This document shows positions 1-5,993 of a stretch of DNA of 5,993 nucleotides, one piece after another. The first letter of the stretch is position 1. The number at the start of each line of letters is the position of its first letter. The stretch comes from an uncultured Prevotellaceae bacterium. Lineage in GTDB: Bacteria > Bacteroidota > Bacteroidia > Bacteroidales > Bacteroidaceae. The position numbers and the translations under genes are program-made. The DNA lies in NCBI GenBank assembly GCA_900313845.1, contig OMTC01000132.1:1-5993 (forward strand). Reading direction: 5' to 3'. Under the pieces are notes generated by a model. The model had not been told where the DNA came from and searched no databases. It worked only from the letters and a program-made list of their open reading frames with translations.

Positions 1-242
1 ATGGCGGTGGCAAGCATACCCATCTGGTCGCCCTTCACGCGGTCGAAACCCTTGCCCGAGCCCTGCAAACCGCGGAAAATGTTTCCACCTCCGATGACAA
101 TACCTACTTGCACACCCATGTCGTGAATTTCCTTCACCTGCTGTGCATACTCACTGATTCGCTTAGGGTCGATTCCGTAACCCTGTTCTCCCTGAAGGCT
201 CTCGCCACTCAGTTTGAGAAGAATTCTTTTGAAACGCAACAT
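1..242 (-). CDS. pyrH: UMP kinase (uridylate kinase), N-terminal part, cut by the window edge
   Basis: Bacterial UMP kinase phosphorylates UMP to UDP with ATP in the cytoplasm, the step feeding all pyrimidine nucleotides; the family belongs to the amino acid kinase fold and acts as a hexamer. Eighty codons are visible. The protein opens MLRFKRILLKLSGESLQG, with the K-x-SGE phosphate-binding motif at about residues 10-14. It continues with GIVIGGGNIFRG (about 47-58) and the DRVKGDQMGMLATA stretch (67-80), both diagnostic of PyrH. The rest of the roughly 235-residue family length lies beyond position 1. The ATG at 242 is the only possible start, because an in-frame TAA sits three codons upstream (TAA ATC AAT ATG). 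There is no Shine-Dalgarno sequence; an AT-rich heptad repeat abuts the start. A Bacteroidota-type promoter lies about 90 bases upstream, so the gene is probably transcribed independently of its upstream neighbour. Identification is firm. Confidence 0.97.
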   Translation of the reverse strand, partial: MLRFKRILLKLSGESLQGEQGYGIDPKRISEYAQQVKEIHDMGVQVGIVIGGGNIFRGLQGSGKGFDRVKGDQMGMLATA

Positions 243-282
243 ATTGATTTACTGATTTAAAGATTGACGATTTACTGATTTT
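243..282 (-). repeat. AAATC-type heptad repeat abutting the pyrH start
   Basis: Read on the minus strand, the 40 bases before the pyrH ATG are a run of seven-base units: AAAATCA, GTAAATC, GTCAATC, T, TTAAATCA, GTAAATC, then AAT and the ATG. The last unit supplies an in-frame TAA three codons before the start. There is no purine-rich ribosome-binding site. The same units in the same order stand before the second CHR gene (2509-2555). Seen directly: the repetition and its position. Inferred: an unstructured A/U-rich leader that may help Shine-Dalgarno-independent initiation. Confidence 0.65.
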
Positions 283-293
283 AGTAAGTTGTA

Positions 294-313
294 GTTCAGT
301 ATTTTCACTGAAC
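294..313 (-). promoter_or_regulatory. 7-bp hairpin in the pyrH 5' leader
   Basis: On the minus strand GTTCAGT (313-307) is followed by the loop GAAAAT and its exact complement ACTGAAC (300-294). The hairpin would sit roughly 10-30 bases into the pyrH transcript predicted from the promoter at 330-360, and 51 bases before the start codon. No run of T follows it, so it is not a simple intrinsic terminator. Possible roles are mRNA 5'-end stabilisation or a protein site; neither is shown by the sequence. Confidence 0.45.
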
Positions 314-318
314 AATAA

Positions 319-381
319 GCATGATTTTGCGAAGATAGTGATTTTTCACTTTTCGGCAAACTGAATTTGAAAAAATCATGC
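319..381. repeat. 10-bp perfect inverted repeat flanking the pyrH promoter
   Basis: GCATGATTTT at 319-328 is the exact reverse complement of AAAATCATGC at 372-381, with 43 bases between the arms. The enclosed segment holds both the -33 and -7 elements of the pyrH promoter, and the predicted start of transcription falls in the proximal arm. Matching stops at 10 bp on both sides. It could be a two-site operator, a chance match in AT-rich DNA or, less likely, the arms of an invertible segment. Confidence 0.5.
330..360 (-). promoter_or_regulatory. pyrH: Bacteroidota-type (-33/-7) promoter for pyrH
   Basis: On the minus strand a perfect TTTG (360-357) is separated by 19 bases from TATCTTCG (337-330). 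The known consensus of the Bacteroidota housekeeping sigma factor is TTTG at -33 and TAnnTTTG at -7 with about 19-21 bases between, so this site matches all but one defined position at a good spacing. Transcription would start near 322-325, giving a leader of about 80 bases that contains the hairpin at 294-313 and the heptad repeat at 243-282. A short palindrome (AGTGA-N4-TCACT, 337-350) lies in the spacer. Confidence 0.72.
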
Positions 382-403
382 GTATTTGCCTCAACCCGTA
401 GCA

Positions 404-1798
404 CTACTTGACTTGGATAATGATACGTCGATAGCTAACGAGATGGAATGCACCATTATCGTGTACTTCACAAATGATGTGAAGTTCTTTCCCTTTGGAT
501 TGCTCAGGCAAATGAATTCGAGCCTTGGAGGTAGTGGTTCCTTCGATTACAGCAGGTGAATGGAAGGAACCCGCTTCTTTTTGTTGCCACCACGAGAAGC
601 TCAGCTCATCACCTTCTACATCTTTCGAACGAGAGGCATCGAGCAAAAGGTCCTTGCCAGCTTTTGCTTTCATATAGATGGCTGCCACTCCCTTTTTCCC
701 GTTGACAATCACTACAGGATTCGTATTGCCTTTGCCATCGTTAGCCCATGCCATGCGAGCAGCAAAATCGTCGAATTCATCGGGATAAAAGCGATGCTCA
801 TAGTCATTGGAAATGCCTTTTGTAGGTTGCTGCCAGTTCGTCCAAGCACGGGTGATGCTATCAGGAGCCATGCCCAATATGTGATAACCTCCCCACCCCA
901 CTTGAGTTGGGTCTTCTGGATTGTTCAGTCCGTTTGGCATGAGATGCAAAAAACTGGGTGTATCACCTTCCACTCCCCATTTGAAAGTTGGATAAACCTT
1001 ACCCATATTCCCGTGGTTTTGAATGAGTGATTCGTATGATTTCCAATTTTGCTTACCCAGTTCGTTTTGGTTCAGCCAAGCAGACTCGTCCCAAATGAAA
1101 AGAAGGTCGTCCGCAAATGCTTGTCGCAACCATTGGTGGGAACTATAAGCACGGTTCATGCGCATGGAGTACTGCATGTCTTGGTCGGTGATTGTATAGA
1201 TGCGGAACTTCCGAACAAATGCTTTCAACTCTTCCTCAGTAGCTGTTTGTTTCACACGCCAAATCGCTTGTGCCAAAGTGTTTGAACCTCCCCACGATGT
1301 TACCCATATTGGACGTGGGTCATCTTCCTGAGCCAATTTGATTAAGAAATCACTTCCAGGCGAATCGTTTCCTTCACCAATCACAGCAATGCCTGCCCTC
1401 TGACTTCCCATCATGACACGCGAACGCAAGTATTCTGCACTTGGCCAATAGCCAAGCTTTTGTTTGCCATTCTCCTTTTGAATGGGCAAGAAGTCTTTCT
1501 GTCCAGAACGTCGCATGAGATTGTTCACATCCTTTTCGTAGGCATCGACCACCCGATAGAGATAATCTGCCCAAGCAGCAGGATAAGGGTCGCAATTCCA
1601 TCCGATAGTGGTGCAAATCGCTTCTATTTCGAAACGGTCAGCGTAGGATAGCAGTCTGACAGCCGACTCATTATCGTCTGGTTCCACCTCAGCAGGACCA
1701 ATATCTGTCATCACCACCAAGCGTGGCTTCAATTCCTGCGCTTTCACCATCGTGAAAAAGAAAAACAAAACGAGAATAAATGCCAAAAGATGCTTCAT
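404..1798 (-). CDS. Secreted nucleoside-hydrolase-like protein (DUF1593 / Sde182 type)
   Basis: A 464-residue exported protein. Residues 1-20 form a signal peptide (K2, a long Leu/Phe core, cleavage expected after VKA-20, leaving Gln21). The N-terminal domain resembles inosine-uridine nucleoside hydrolases: TDIG at 31-34 and EPDDNES at 39-45 provide the acidic cluster (D32, D41, D42) that binds Ca2+ in true nucleoside hydrolases. Other family blocks are WVTSWGGSNT (165-174), YTITDQDMQ (201-209) and EGDTPSFL (277-284), followed by WGG at 302-304. Residues from about 360 to 464 look like an Ig-like beta domain, as in the Sde182 C-terminal family. Family members are often described as cellulose-binding or polysaccharide-associated; no substrate is proven by sequence, so nucleoside or glycan hydrolysis is inference. 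It probably acts in the periplasm or outside the cell; there is no lipobox cysteine. An in-frame TAG four codons upstream fixes the ATG at 1798. No Shine-Dalgarno sequence and no convincing promoter are visible in the 137-base gap before it, and no clear terminator follows. Confidence 0.87.
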   Translation of the reverse strand: MKHLLAFILVLFFFFTMVKAQELKPRLVVMTDIGPAEVEPDDNESAVRLLSYADRFEIEAICTTIGWNCDPYPAAWADYLYRVVDAYEKDVNNLMRRSGQKDFLPIQKENGKQKLGYWPSAEYLRSRVMMGSQRAGIAVIGEGNDSPGSDFLIKLAQEDDPRPIWVTSWGGSNTLAQAIWRVKQTATEEELKAFVRKFRIYTITDQDMQYSMRMNRAYSSHQWLRQAFADDLLFIWDESAWLNQNELGKQNWKSYESLIQNHGNMGKVYPTFKWGVEGDTPSFLHLMPNGLNNPEDPTQVGWGGYHILGMAPDSITRAWTNWQQPTKGISNDYEHRFYPDEFDDFAARMAWANDGKGNTNPVVIVNGKKGVAAIYMKAKAGKDLLLDASRSKDVEGDELSFSWWQQKEAGSFHSPAVIEGTTTSKARIHLPEQSKGKELHIICEVHDNGAFHLVSYRRIIIQVK

Positions 1799-1935
1799 GT
1801 TCTTAGACTAATATGATGATACGAAGTATAGATTCCTTTGTGGCTCTGTGCTTTTGCAAAATAGATATAGCTTTCAGTAACTCCCAGTCCTCATTCCCAA
1901 CAATCTGCTCCCCTCGCCATTTGAAGAGGAGATAC

Positions 1936-2508
1936 TTAGTAAATCAGCAGTCCTGCAATACCGCAGAGAACAATCATGAGGATGGGATGGATTTTGTAGA
2001 GACGAGTACCTACAAAAGCGAAGAGGAAGATGAGGATGCTGACGATGAAAGCAAATGGACTTTCATCCCAACTGCTGAAGTTTTCCTTCGACATCAAAAG
2101 AAGGGCAGCGGCAGCTATCAATCCCACGATGGCTGGACGCATCACACGGAAAACACTCTGAACAAGATAGGAATTGTGATGCTTCAAGAGGAACTTGCTG
2201 ATGGTAAGCATCAAGATAAATGGCAACCACATCACTGAAATCGATGCCAACACAGCACCCAAGATAGCAGCCCATGCAGGATATCCATCATTGATGACGG
2301 AGGTATAGCCCGTATAAGTAGCACAGTTGATGCCGATAGGTCCTGGAGTAGTTTGGCTGATGGCCACTATATCAGTAAATTCTGAATTTGTCAACCAATG
2401 GTTTTTCTCCACCACCTCATTCTGAATCAACGACAACATGGCATATCCACCTCCGAAGTTGAAGATGCCTATCTTAGAGAAAACAATGAACAATTTCAGA
2501 AAAATCAT
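1936..2508 (-). CDS. Chromate transporter family protein, short-chain, second subunit
   Basis: A 190-residue inner-membrane protein of the CHR (ChrA, PF02417) family, in the single-domain short-chain form. Family motifs are FGGGYAM at 18-24, W38, the TTPGP signature at 53-57 followed by N61 and G67, and FRVMRPAIVGLI at 120-131. Hydrophobic stretches at roughly 80-108, 120-140 and 150-190 are membrane segments. In well-studied short-chain CHR pairs the two proteins are both needed for chromate efflux and insert with opposite topologies; this gene and its upstream neighbour fit that arrangement. The real substrate may be another oxyanion or unknown. The start at 2508 is fixed by an in-frame TAA three codons upstream (TAA ATC TCC ATG). 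It is separated from the first CHR gene by 83 bases holding a heptad-repeat leader but no recognisable promoter, so co-transcription with purL and the first CHR gene is likely. Unlike its partner, it keeps the canonical PGP motif. Confidence 0.9.
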   Translation of the reverse strand: MIFLKLFIVFSKIGIFNFGGGYAMLSLIQNEVVEKNHWLTNSEFTDIVAISQTTPGPIGINCATYTGYTSVINDGYPAWAAILGAVLASISVMWLPFILMLTISKFLLKHHNSYLVQSVFRVMRPAIVGLIAAAALLLMSKENFSSWDESPFAFIVSILIFLFAFVGTRLYKIHPILMIVLCGIAGLLIY

Positions 2509-2555
2509 GGAGATTTACGATTTACAGATTGACTTTTTATGGATTTTCGATATAC
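2509..2555 (-). repeat. AAATC-type heptad repeat abutting the second CHR gene start
   Basis: On the minus strand the bases before the ATG at 2508 read as seven-base units: GTATATC, GAAAATC, CATAAAA, A, GTCAATC, T, GTAAATC, GTAAATC, then TCC and ATG. From the AAAATC unit onward this aligns almost base for base with the leader of pyrH (243-282), with one 1-base length difference. It fills more than half of the 83-base gap between the two CHR genes. No ribosome-binding site or TTTG/TAnnTTTG promoter is visible within it. The repetition is seen directly; any function is inference. Confidence 0.65.
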
Positions 2556-2591
2556 GAATTAACAACGTAGGAGAAGGGTGAAGCTTGCTTT

Positions 2592-3161
2592 TCACTTGAT
2601 GGGATGCTCCTCGTTATGCTTGCTGGTCATCCTTCCATAAAGATATCCCCCTACTCCTGCAGCGAGGATTATCCAGATAGGAGAAACGCCGAAAGCGGCA
2701 ATGAGCAAACAAGCAAGAACAGGAATCCAGAAGTTGTGGCGATTGATTCTTGCCGATTTTGCCATTTTGAAACAAGGCGCAGCTATCAATGCAACCACAG
2801 CAGGACGAACGCCTCGGAAAATCTTCTCGATGTAGATATTGCCCTTGAAGGCATGAAAGAACATGGCAATGAACAGAATAATAACAATAGAAGGCATTGC
2901 CACGCCCATCGACGCAACAATACCTCCTTTCACTCCTCTCAATTTATTACCGATATGCGATGCCATATTCATGGCAAACAAACCAGGAGTAGCTTGAGCC
3001 ACAGCTAAAATATCCATGAACTCTTCACGCGCCAACCACTGCTTGTCGTCCACCACTTCCTTCTCCATCAAAGGAACCATCGCATAGCCTCCACCCAAAG
3101 TGAAGAGTCCCACTTTGGAAAAGATGGTAAAAAGCTGAAGATAAGTTGTTTGTTCGGTCAC
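2592..3161 (-). CDS. Chromate transporter family protein, short-chain, first subunit (GTG start)
   Basis: A 189-residue inner-membrane protein of the CHR (ChrA, PF02417) family. Shared blocks with its downstream partner are LGGGYAM at 22-28, W42, ATPG at 57-60 followed by N65 and G71, and FRGVRPAVVALI at 115-126. Hydrophobic segments lie at about 78-104, 117-130 and 143-172; the tail (about 173-189) is hydrophilic and charged. The canonical PGP of the family is PGL here (residues 59-61), while the partner keeps PGP, so the two subunits are diverged rather than a recent duplication. The start is a GTG, just 4 bases after the purL stop. An in-frame TAG lies directly before it, and the next methionine (residue 28) is inside the first conserved motif, so no other common start codon would keep the domain whole. 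The overlap-like spacing suggests translation coupled to purL. Substrate is unproven: chromate is the family name, not a demonstrated cargo here. Confidence 0.9.
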   Translation of the reverse strand: MTEQTTYLQLFTIFSKVGLFTLGGGYAMVPLMEKEVVDDKQWLAREEFMDILAVAQATPGLFAMNMASHIGNKLRGVKGGIVASMGVAMPSIVIILFIAMFFHAFKGNIYIEKIFRGVRPAVVALIAAPCFKMAKSARINRHNFWIPVLACLLIAAFGVSPIWIILAAGVGGYLYGRMTSKHNEEHPIK

Positions 3162-3165
3162 CTAC

Positions 3166-5993
3166 TTAAGAATTTAATTTCTTTTCAATCCACTTCCTTG
3201 CATTCACGAATGCTTCTATCCAAGGAGTCACTTCATCTTTTTTGCGGTCCATTGGATAATGAGCTTCCTGCCAAGGGAAGATAGCACGCTCAAGGTGAGG
3301 CATCATGGCAAGATGACGACCATCAGCACTGGCAAGACCAGCCACATCATAATCGGAACCATTAGGATTAGCTGGATAACCTGAATAATTGTATTTTGCC
3401 ACCACATGATACTTGTCCTCCGCCATTGGAAGCGAGAAGTTGCCTTCTCCGTGAGCCACCCAAAGACCGAGTTTGCTACCACTGAGCGAACCAAACATCA
3501 CACTCTTGTTCTCAGGAATCCGAAGCGTAATGAATTCGCTTTCGAACTTATGCGACACGTTGTGAAGCATCTTGGCATAGTCGGCAGGCTGAGACTCACC
3601 CTTGTTGAGCAAACCGAGTTCAACCATCAACTGACAACCATTGCAGATACCGAGCGACAATGTATCCTCACGTGCATAGAAAGCATCAAGAGCAGCCTTC
3701 GCCTTTGGATTGTAGAGGAATGCACCTGCCCAACCCTTGGCACTACCAAGCACGTCACTGTTGGAGAAACCACCGCAGAACACGATGAAATTGATGTCTT
3801 CCAGTGTTTCGCGTCCACTCACCAAGTCTGTCATCATCACATCCTTCACGTCGAAGCCAGCCAAGTACATCGAGTAAGCCATTTCGCGCTCACCGTTCGT
3901 ACCTTTCTCACGGATGATAGCAGCCTTGATGCCTGTGCGTTCACGTCGGTCCGCACTGATGCCATATTGCGACAGCTTACCTGTGAACGATGCAGGGAAC
4001 TTATGTTCGATTGGTTGATTCTTATAGTTCTTGAAGCGTTCTGCAGCCTGTCCATTGAAACTCTGCTTCGTATCGAGACGATAGGAAGTGGAATACCACA
4101 CATCCCTCAGATGGTCAATATCATAGGTCAACGCCTTCTTTTCCTTCTTGATAATCAACTTACGTTCAGCGATTGGATAACCGATTGCCACATAACCGAT
4201 GCCTGCTTCGTCAAGCACCTTCTCCACTTCAGCCTTCTGGTCGTTGCTTACCTGAATCACCACACCTGGATTCTCAGCGAAAAGCACTTTCACGAGGTCA
4301 GGCTCAGCAATTCCCTTCAAGTTCACATTCAGACCACCTTTTTGGTTAGCAAAGGTCATTTCCAACAAAGTAGTGACGAGTCCACCCGCACTGATGTCGT
4401 GACCTGCCAGCAGCAACTCATTCTTCACAAGTTCCTGCACTGCCAAGAACGCATCGCGGAAATATTCAGGATTCTGCACCGTTGGCACATCGCTGCCCAC
4501 CTTGCCCAGACTCTGCGCAAAGGCAGAGCCACCGAGGCGGAGCTGGTCGAAACTGAAATCTATATGATAGAGTGTTGTGTTTGCATCGTTCACCAAGACA
4601 GGACTTACCACTTTCTTCACGTCGCTTACCTCGCCGCCCGAGCTCACAATCACCGTTCCTGGGCTCACAATCTTCGAACCGTCAGGATATTTCTGCGTCA
4701 TGGAGAGGGAATCCTTACCCGTTGGCACGTTCACTTGCAGTGCACAGCAGAAGTCGCTCAGTGCTTCCACACCGGCATAGAGGCGAGCATCCTCACCCTT
4801 CTGCGAGCGGCAAGGCCACATCCAGTTGGCAGAGAGGCTCACGCTGTCGAGACCATCAGCCATTGGTGCCCAAACAAGGTTTGTCAGTGATTCAGCCACA
4901 GAAAGCACACTACCTGCAGCAGGGTCAGCAAGACCTGCCTGTGGTGCATGACCAATGGCTGTTGCAATACCTTTTTCACCACGATAGTCGAGGGCTACGA
5001 CACCGCAGTCGGAGAGTGGCAACTGGATTTCGCCCTGGCACTGCTGACGAGCAATCTTACCCGTCACGGAACGGTCCACCTTGTTGGTCAACCAGTCCTT
5101 ACAAGCCACAGCCTCCAACTGAAGCACTTGCTCCAAGTATTCGTCTATCTTGTCGAGAGAATAAGACACGTCCTCGTACTTGCGTACTACGGTCTCATCC
5201 TTCATATATGTCTTTGGAGAATGTCCAAACATCTGACTCACTTCCAAGTCGAAAGGACGCACGCCGTCACCCTGTTCGAAAGCGAAATGTGCATCACCCG
5301 TTGTCTCACCCACCACATACAGTGGAGCACGCTCTCGTTCAGCAATCTTGCGCACATGCTCGATGTGCTCTTCCTGAATGAGCAAGCCCATGCGCTCCTG
5401 ACTTTCGTTGGCAATGATTTCCTTCGATGAAAGCGTCTTGTCGCCAATTGGCAACTTGGTCATATCGATAAGTCCACCACACTCCTCCACGAGTTCCGAC
5501 AGACAGTTCACATGTCCTGCTGAACCATGGTCATGGATGGAAACCACAGGATTTACGTCTTCCTCACACAGCGCACGCACAAGGTTGTTGGCACGCTTCT
5601 GCATCTCTGGGTTGGCACGCTGCACGGCATTCAGTTCGATACCGCTGGAATAACGACCGGTATCCACCGAGGAAACCGAACCGCCTCCAAGACCGATGCG
5701 GTAGTTATCACCACCCACTACGACAATCTTGTTGCCCTTCTCAGGCGTACCCTTCAGGCAGTCGCGCTTGGTGCCATAGCCCACACCGCCAGCCAGCATG
5801 ATGACCTTGTCGTAGCCGTACTTCTCATCCACTTCCTCGCCATCGATGTTTTGCTTCTCCTCGTGCTCGAAGGTCAGCACAGAACCCGTGATGAGTGGCT
5901 GACCGAACTTATTACCGAAGTCGCTGGCACCGTTCGATGCCTTAATCAATATCTGTTCTGGAGTCTGATAGAGCCATTTGCGCACAGGCATCA
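3166..5993 (-). CDS. purL: Phosphoribosylformylglycinamidine (FGAM) synthase, large single-chain form, N-terminus off the window
   Basis: PurL converts FGAR, ATP and glutamine to FGAM, ADP, phosphate and glutamate, the fourth step of de novo purine synthesis, in the cytoplasm. About 941 residues are visible of a protein that is usually about 1,230-1,300 long. The methionine at 5991 is internal, because the visible part opens inside the first synthetase half, just before GNKFGQPLITG; the true start lies to the right. Numbering from that methionine: HDHGSAGH (153-160) and NESQER (195-200) belong to the first AIRS-like half. LDYRGEKGIATAIGHAPQAG, with D335, begins the second half, and GHDISAGG (530-537) is its equivalent of the first-half motif. 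A class I glutamine amidotransferase domain fills about 689-941, with nucleophile Cys783 in GICNGCQ and the His899/Glu901 pair in PHLER. All catalytic residues checked are present and there is no frameshift. The TAA at 3168-3166 is followed after 4 bases by the CHR gene. The promoter lies outside the window. Confidence 0.97.
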   Translation of the reverse strand, partial: MPVRKWLYQTPEQILIKASNGASDFGNKFGQPLITGSVLTFEHEEKQNIDGEEVDEKYGYDKVIMLAGGVGYGTKRDCLKGTPEKGNKIVVVGGDNYRIGLGGGSVSSVDTGRYSSGIELNAVQRANPEMQKRANNLVRALCEEDVNPVVSIHDHGSAGHVNCLSELVEECGGLIDMTKLPIGDKTLSSKEIIANESQERMGLLIQEEHIEHVRKIAERERAPLYVVGETTGDAHFAFEQGDGVRPFDLEVSQMFGHSPKTYMKDETVVRKYEDVSYSLDKIDEYLEQVLQLEAVACKDWLTNKVDRSVTGKIARQQCQGEIQLPLSDCGVVALDYRGEKGIATAIGHAPQAGLADPAAGSVLSVAESLTNLVWAPMADGLDSVSLSANWMWPCRSQKGEDARLYAGVEALSDFCCALQVNVPTGKDSLSMTQKYPDGSKIVSPGTVIVSSGGEVSDVKKVVSPVLVNDANTTLYHIDFSFDQLRLGGSAFAQSLGKVGSDVPTVQNPEYFRDAFLAVQELVKNELLLAGHDISAGGLVTTLLEMTFANQKGGLNVNLKGIAEPDLVKVLFAENPGVVIQVSNDQKAEVEKVLDEAGIGYVAIGYPIAERKLIIKKEKKALTYDIDHLRDVWYSTSYRLDTKQSFNGQAAERFKNYKNQPIEHKFPASFTGKLSQYGISADRRERTGIKAAIIREKGTNGEREMAYSMYLAGFDVKDVMMTDLVSGRETLEDINFIVFCGGFSNSDVLGSAKGWAGAFLYNPKAKAALDAFYAREDTLSLGICNGCQLMVELGLLNKGESQPADYAKMLHNVSHKFESEFITLRIPENKSVMFGSLSGSKLGLWVAHGEGNFSLPMAEDKYHVVAKYNYSGYPANPNGSDYDVAGLASADGRHLAMMPHLERAIFPWQEAHYPMDRKKDEVTPWIEAFVNARKWIEKKLNS

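Noticed and set aside
370..376. T-run downstream of the hydrolase stop as an intrinsic terminator
   Set aside because: Read on the minus strand there is a run of T, but no stable GC-rich hairpin stands directly before it.
1801..1860. Promoter for the hydrolase gene (TTTG at 1860-1857 with TATACTTCG downstream)
   Set aside because: The spacing is about 26 bases instead of 19-21 and the -7-like box has an extra base, so the match to the Bacteroidota consensus is too weak to annotate.
1898..1932. Terminator after the second CHR gene (CTCCTC pairing with GGGGAG on the minus strand)
   Set aside because: The stem has a wobble pair and a 12-base loop, and no T-run follows, so an intrinsic terminator is not supported.
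1813..2238. Plus-strand open frame of 141 codons overlapping the second CHR gene
   Set aside because: Lies antisense to a clear CHR protein, has no promoter or recognisable domain, and its Asp/Glu-rich stretch is the complement of hydrophobic codons.
3406..4890. Long open frame of 494 codons on the plus strand
   Set aside because: It runs opposite purL, whose catalytic motifs are intact on the minus strand. The translation has no recognisable domain and is rich in His, Thr and Cys, as expected of an antisense shadow.
4572..5381. Plus-strand open frame of 269 codons
   Set aside because: Also antisense to purL; low-complexity Ser/Arg/Pro/His content and no family motif.
5989..5991. Methionine codon at 5991 as the start of purL
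   Set aside because: It falls about 290 residues into the usual PurL sequence, inside the first synthetase half; the real start is outside the window.

Overview
The window looks like chromosomal DNA from a Bacteroidota bacterium, most likely order Bacteroidales (Prevotella/Segatella or Bacteroides type). Three things point there: the protein versions of PurL and PyrH; the absence of Shine-Dalgarno sequences before every start codon; and a promoter of the Bacteroidota -33/-7 type (TTTG, 19 nt, TATCTTCG) in front of pyrH. The genus call is inference. All five genes lie on the minus strand, so transcription runs from the high coordinates to the low ones.

In transcription order: (1) 5993-3166, purL, the large single-chain FGAM synthase of purine synthesis, with its N-terminus beyond the window. 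(2) 3161-2592, a short-chain chromate (CHR) family transporter that begins at a GTG only 4 bases after the purL stop. (3) 2508-1936, a second short-chain CHR protein, a diverged partner of the first. (4) 1798-404, a secreted nucleoside-hydrolase-like protein (DUF1593/Sde182 type). (5) 242-1, pyrH, UMP kinase, cut by the left edge. The gaps are short (4, 83, 137 and 161 bases), and no gene-free stretch exceeds 300 bases. I saw no RNA gene, CRISPR array, insertion sequence or phage gene.

PurL and the two CHR genes probably form one transcription unit, with the CHR pair making a two-subunit membrane transporter. PyrH has its own promoter. The nucleoside-hydrolase-like gene has only a poor promoter candidate and may be read from upstream or separately. 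De novo purine synthesis (purL), pyrimidine nucleotide phosphorylation (pyrH) and a possible exported nucleoside/glycoside hydrolase sit side by side, but only the first two functions are firm.

The most notable non-coding signal is a shared leader of about 40 bases made of 7-base AAATC-type units. It lies directly against the start codons of both pyrH and the second CHR gene, which are otherwise unrelated. The pyrH control region also holds a 10-bp inverted repeat flanking the promoter, a small palindrome inside the promoter spacer and a 7-bp leader hairpin. The coding content is ordinary housekeeping and accessory metabolism, and I see no convincing new multi-gene system.
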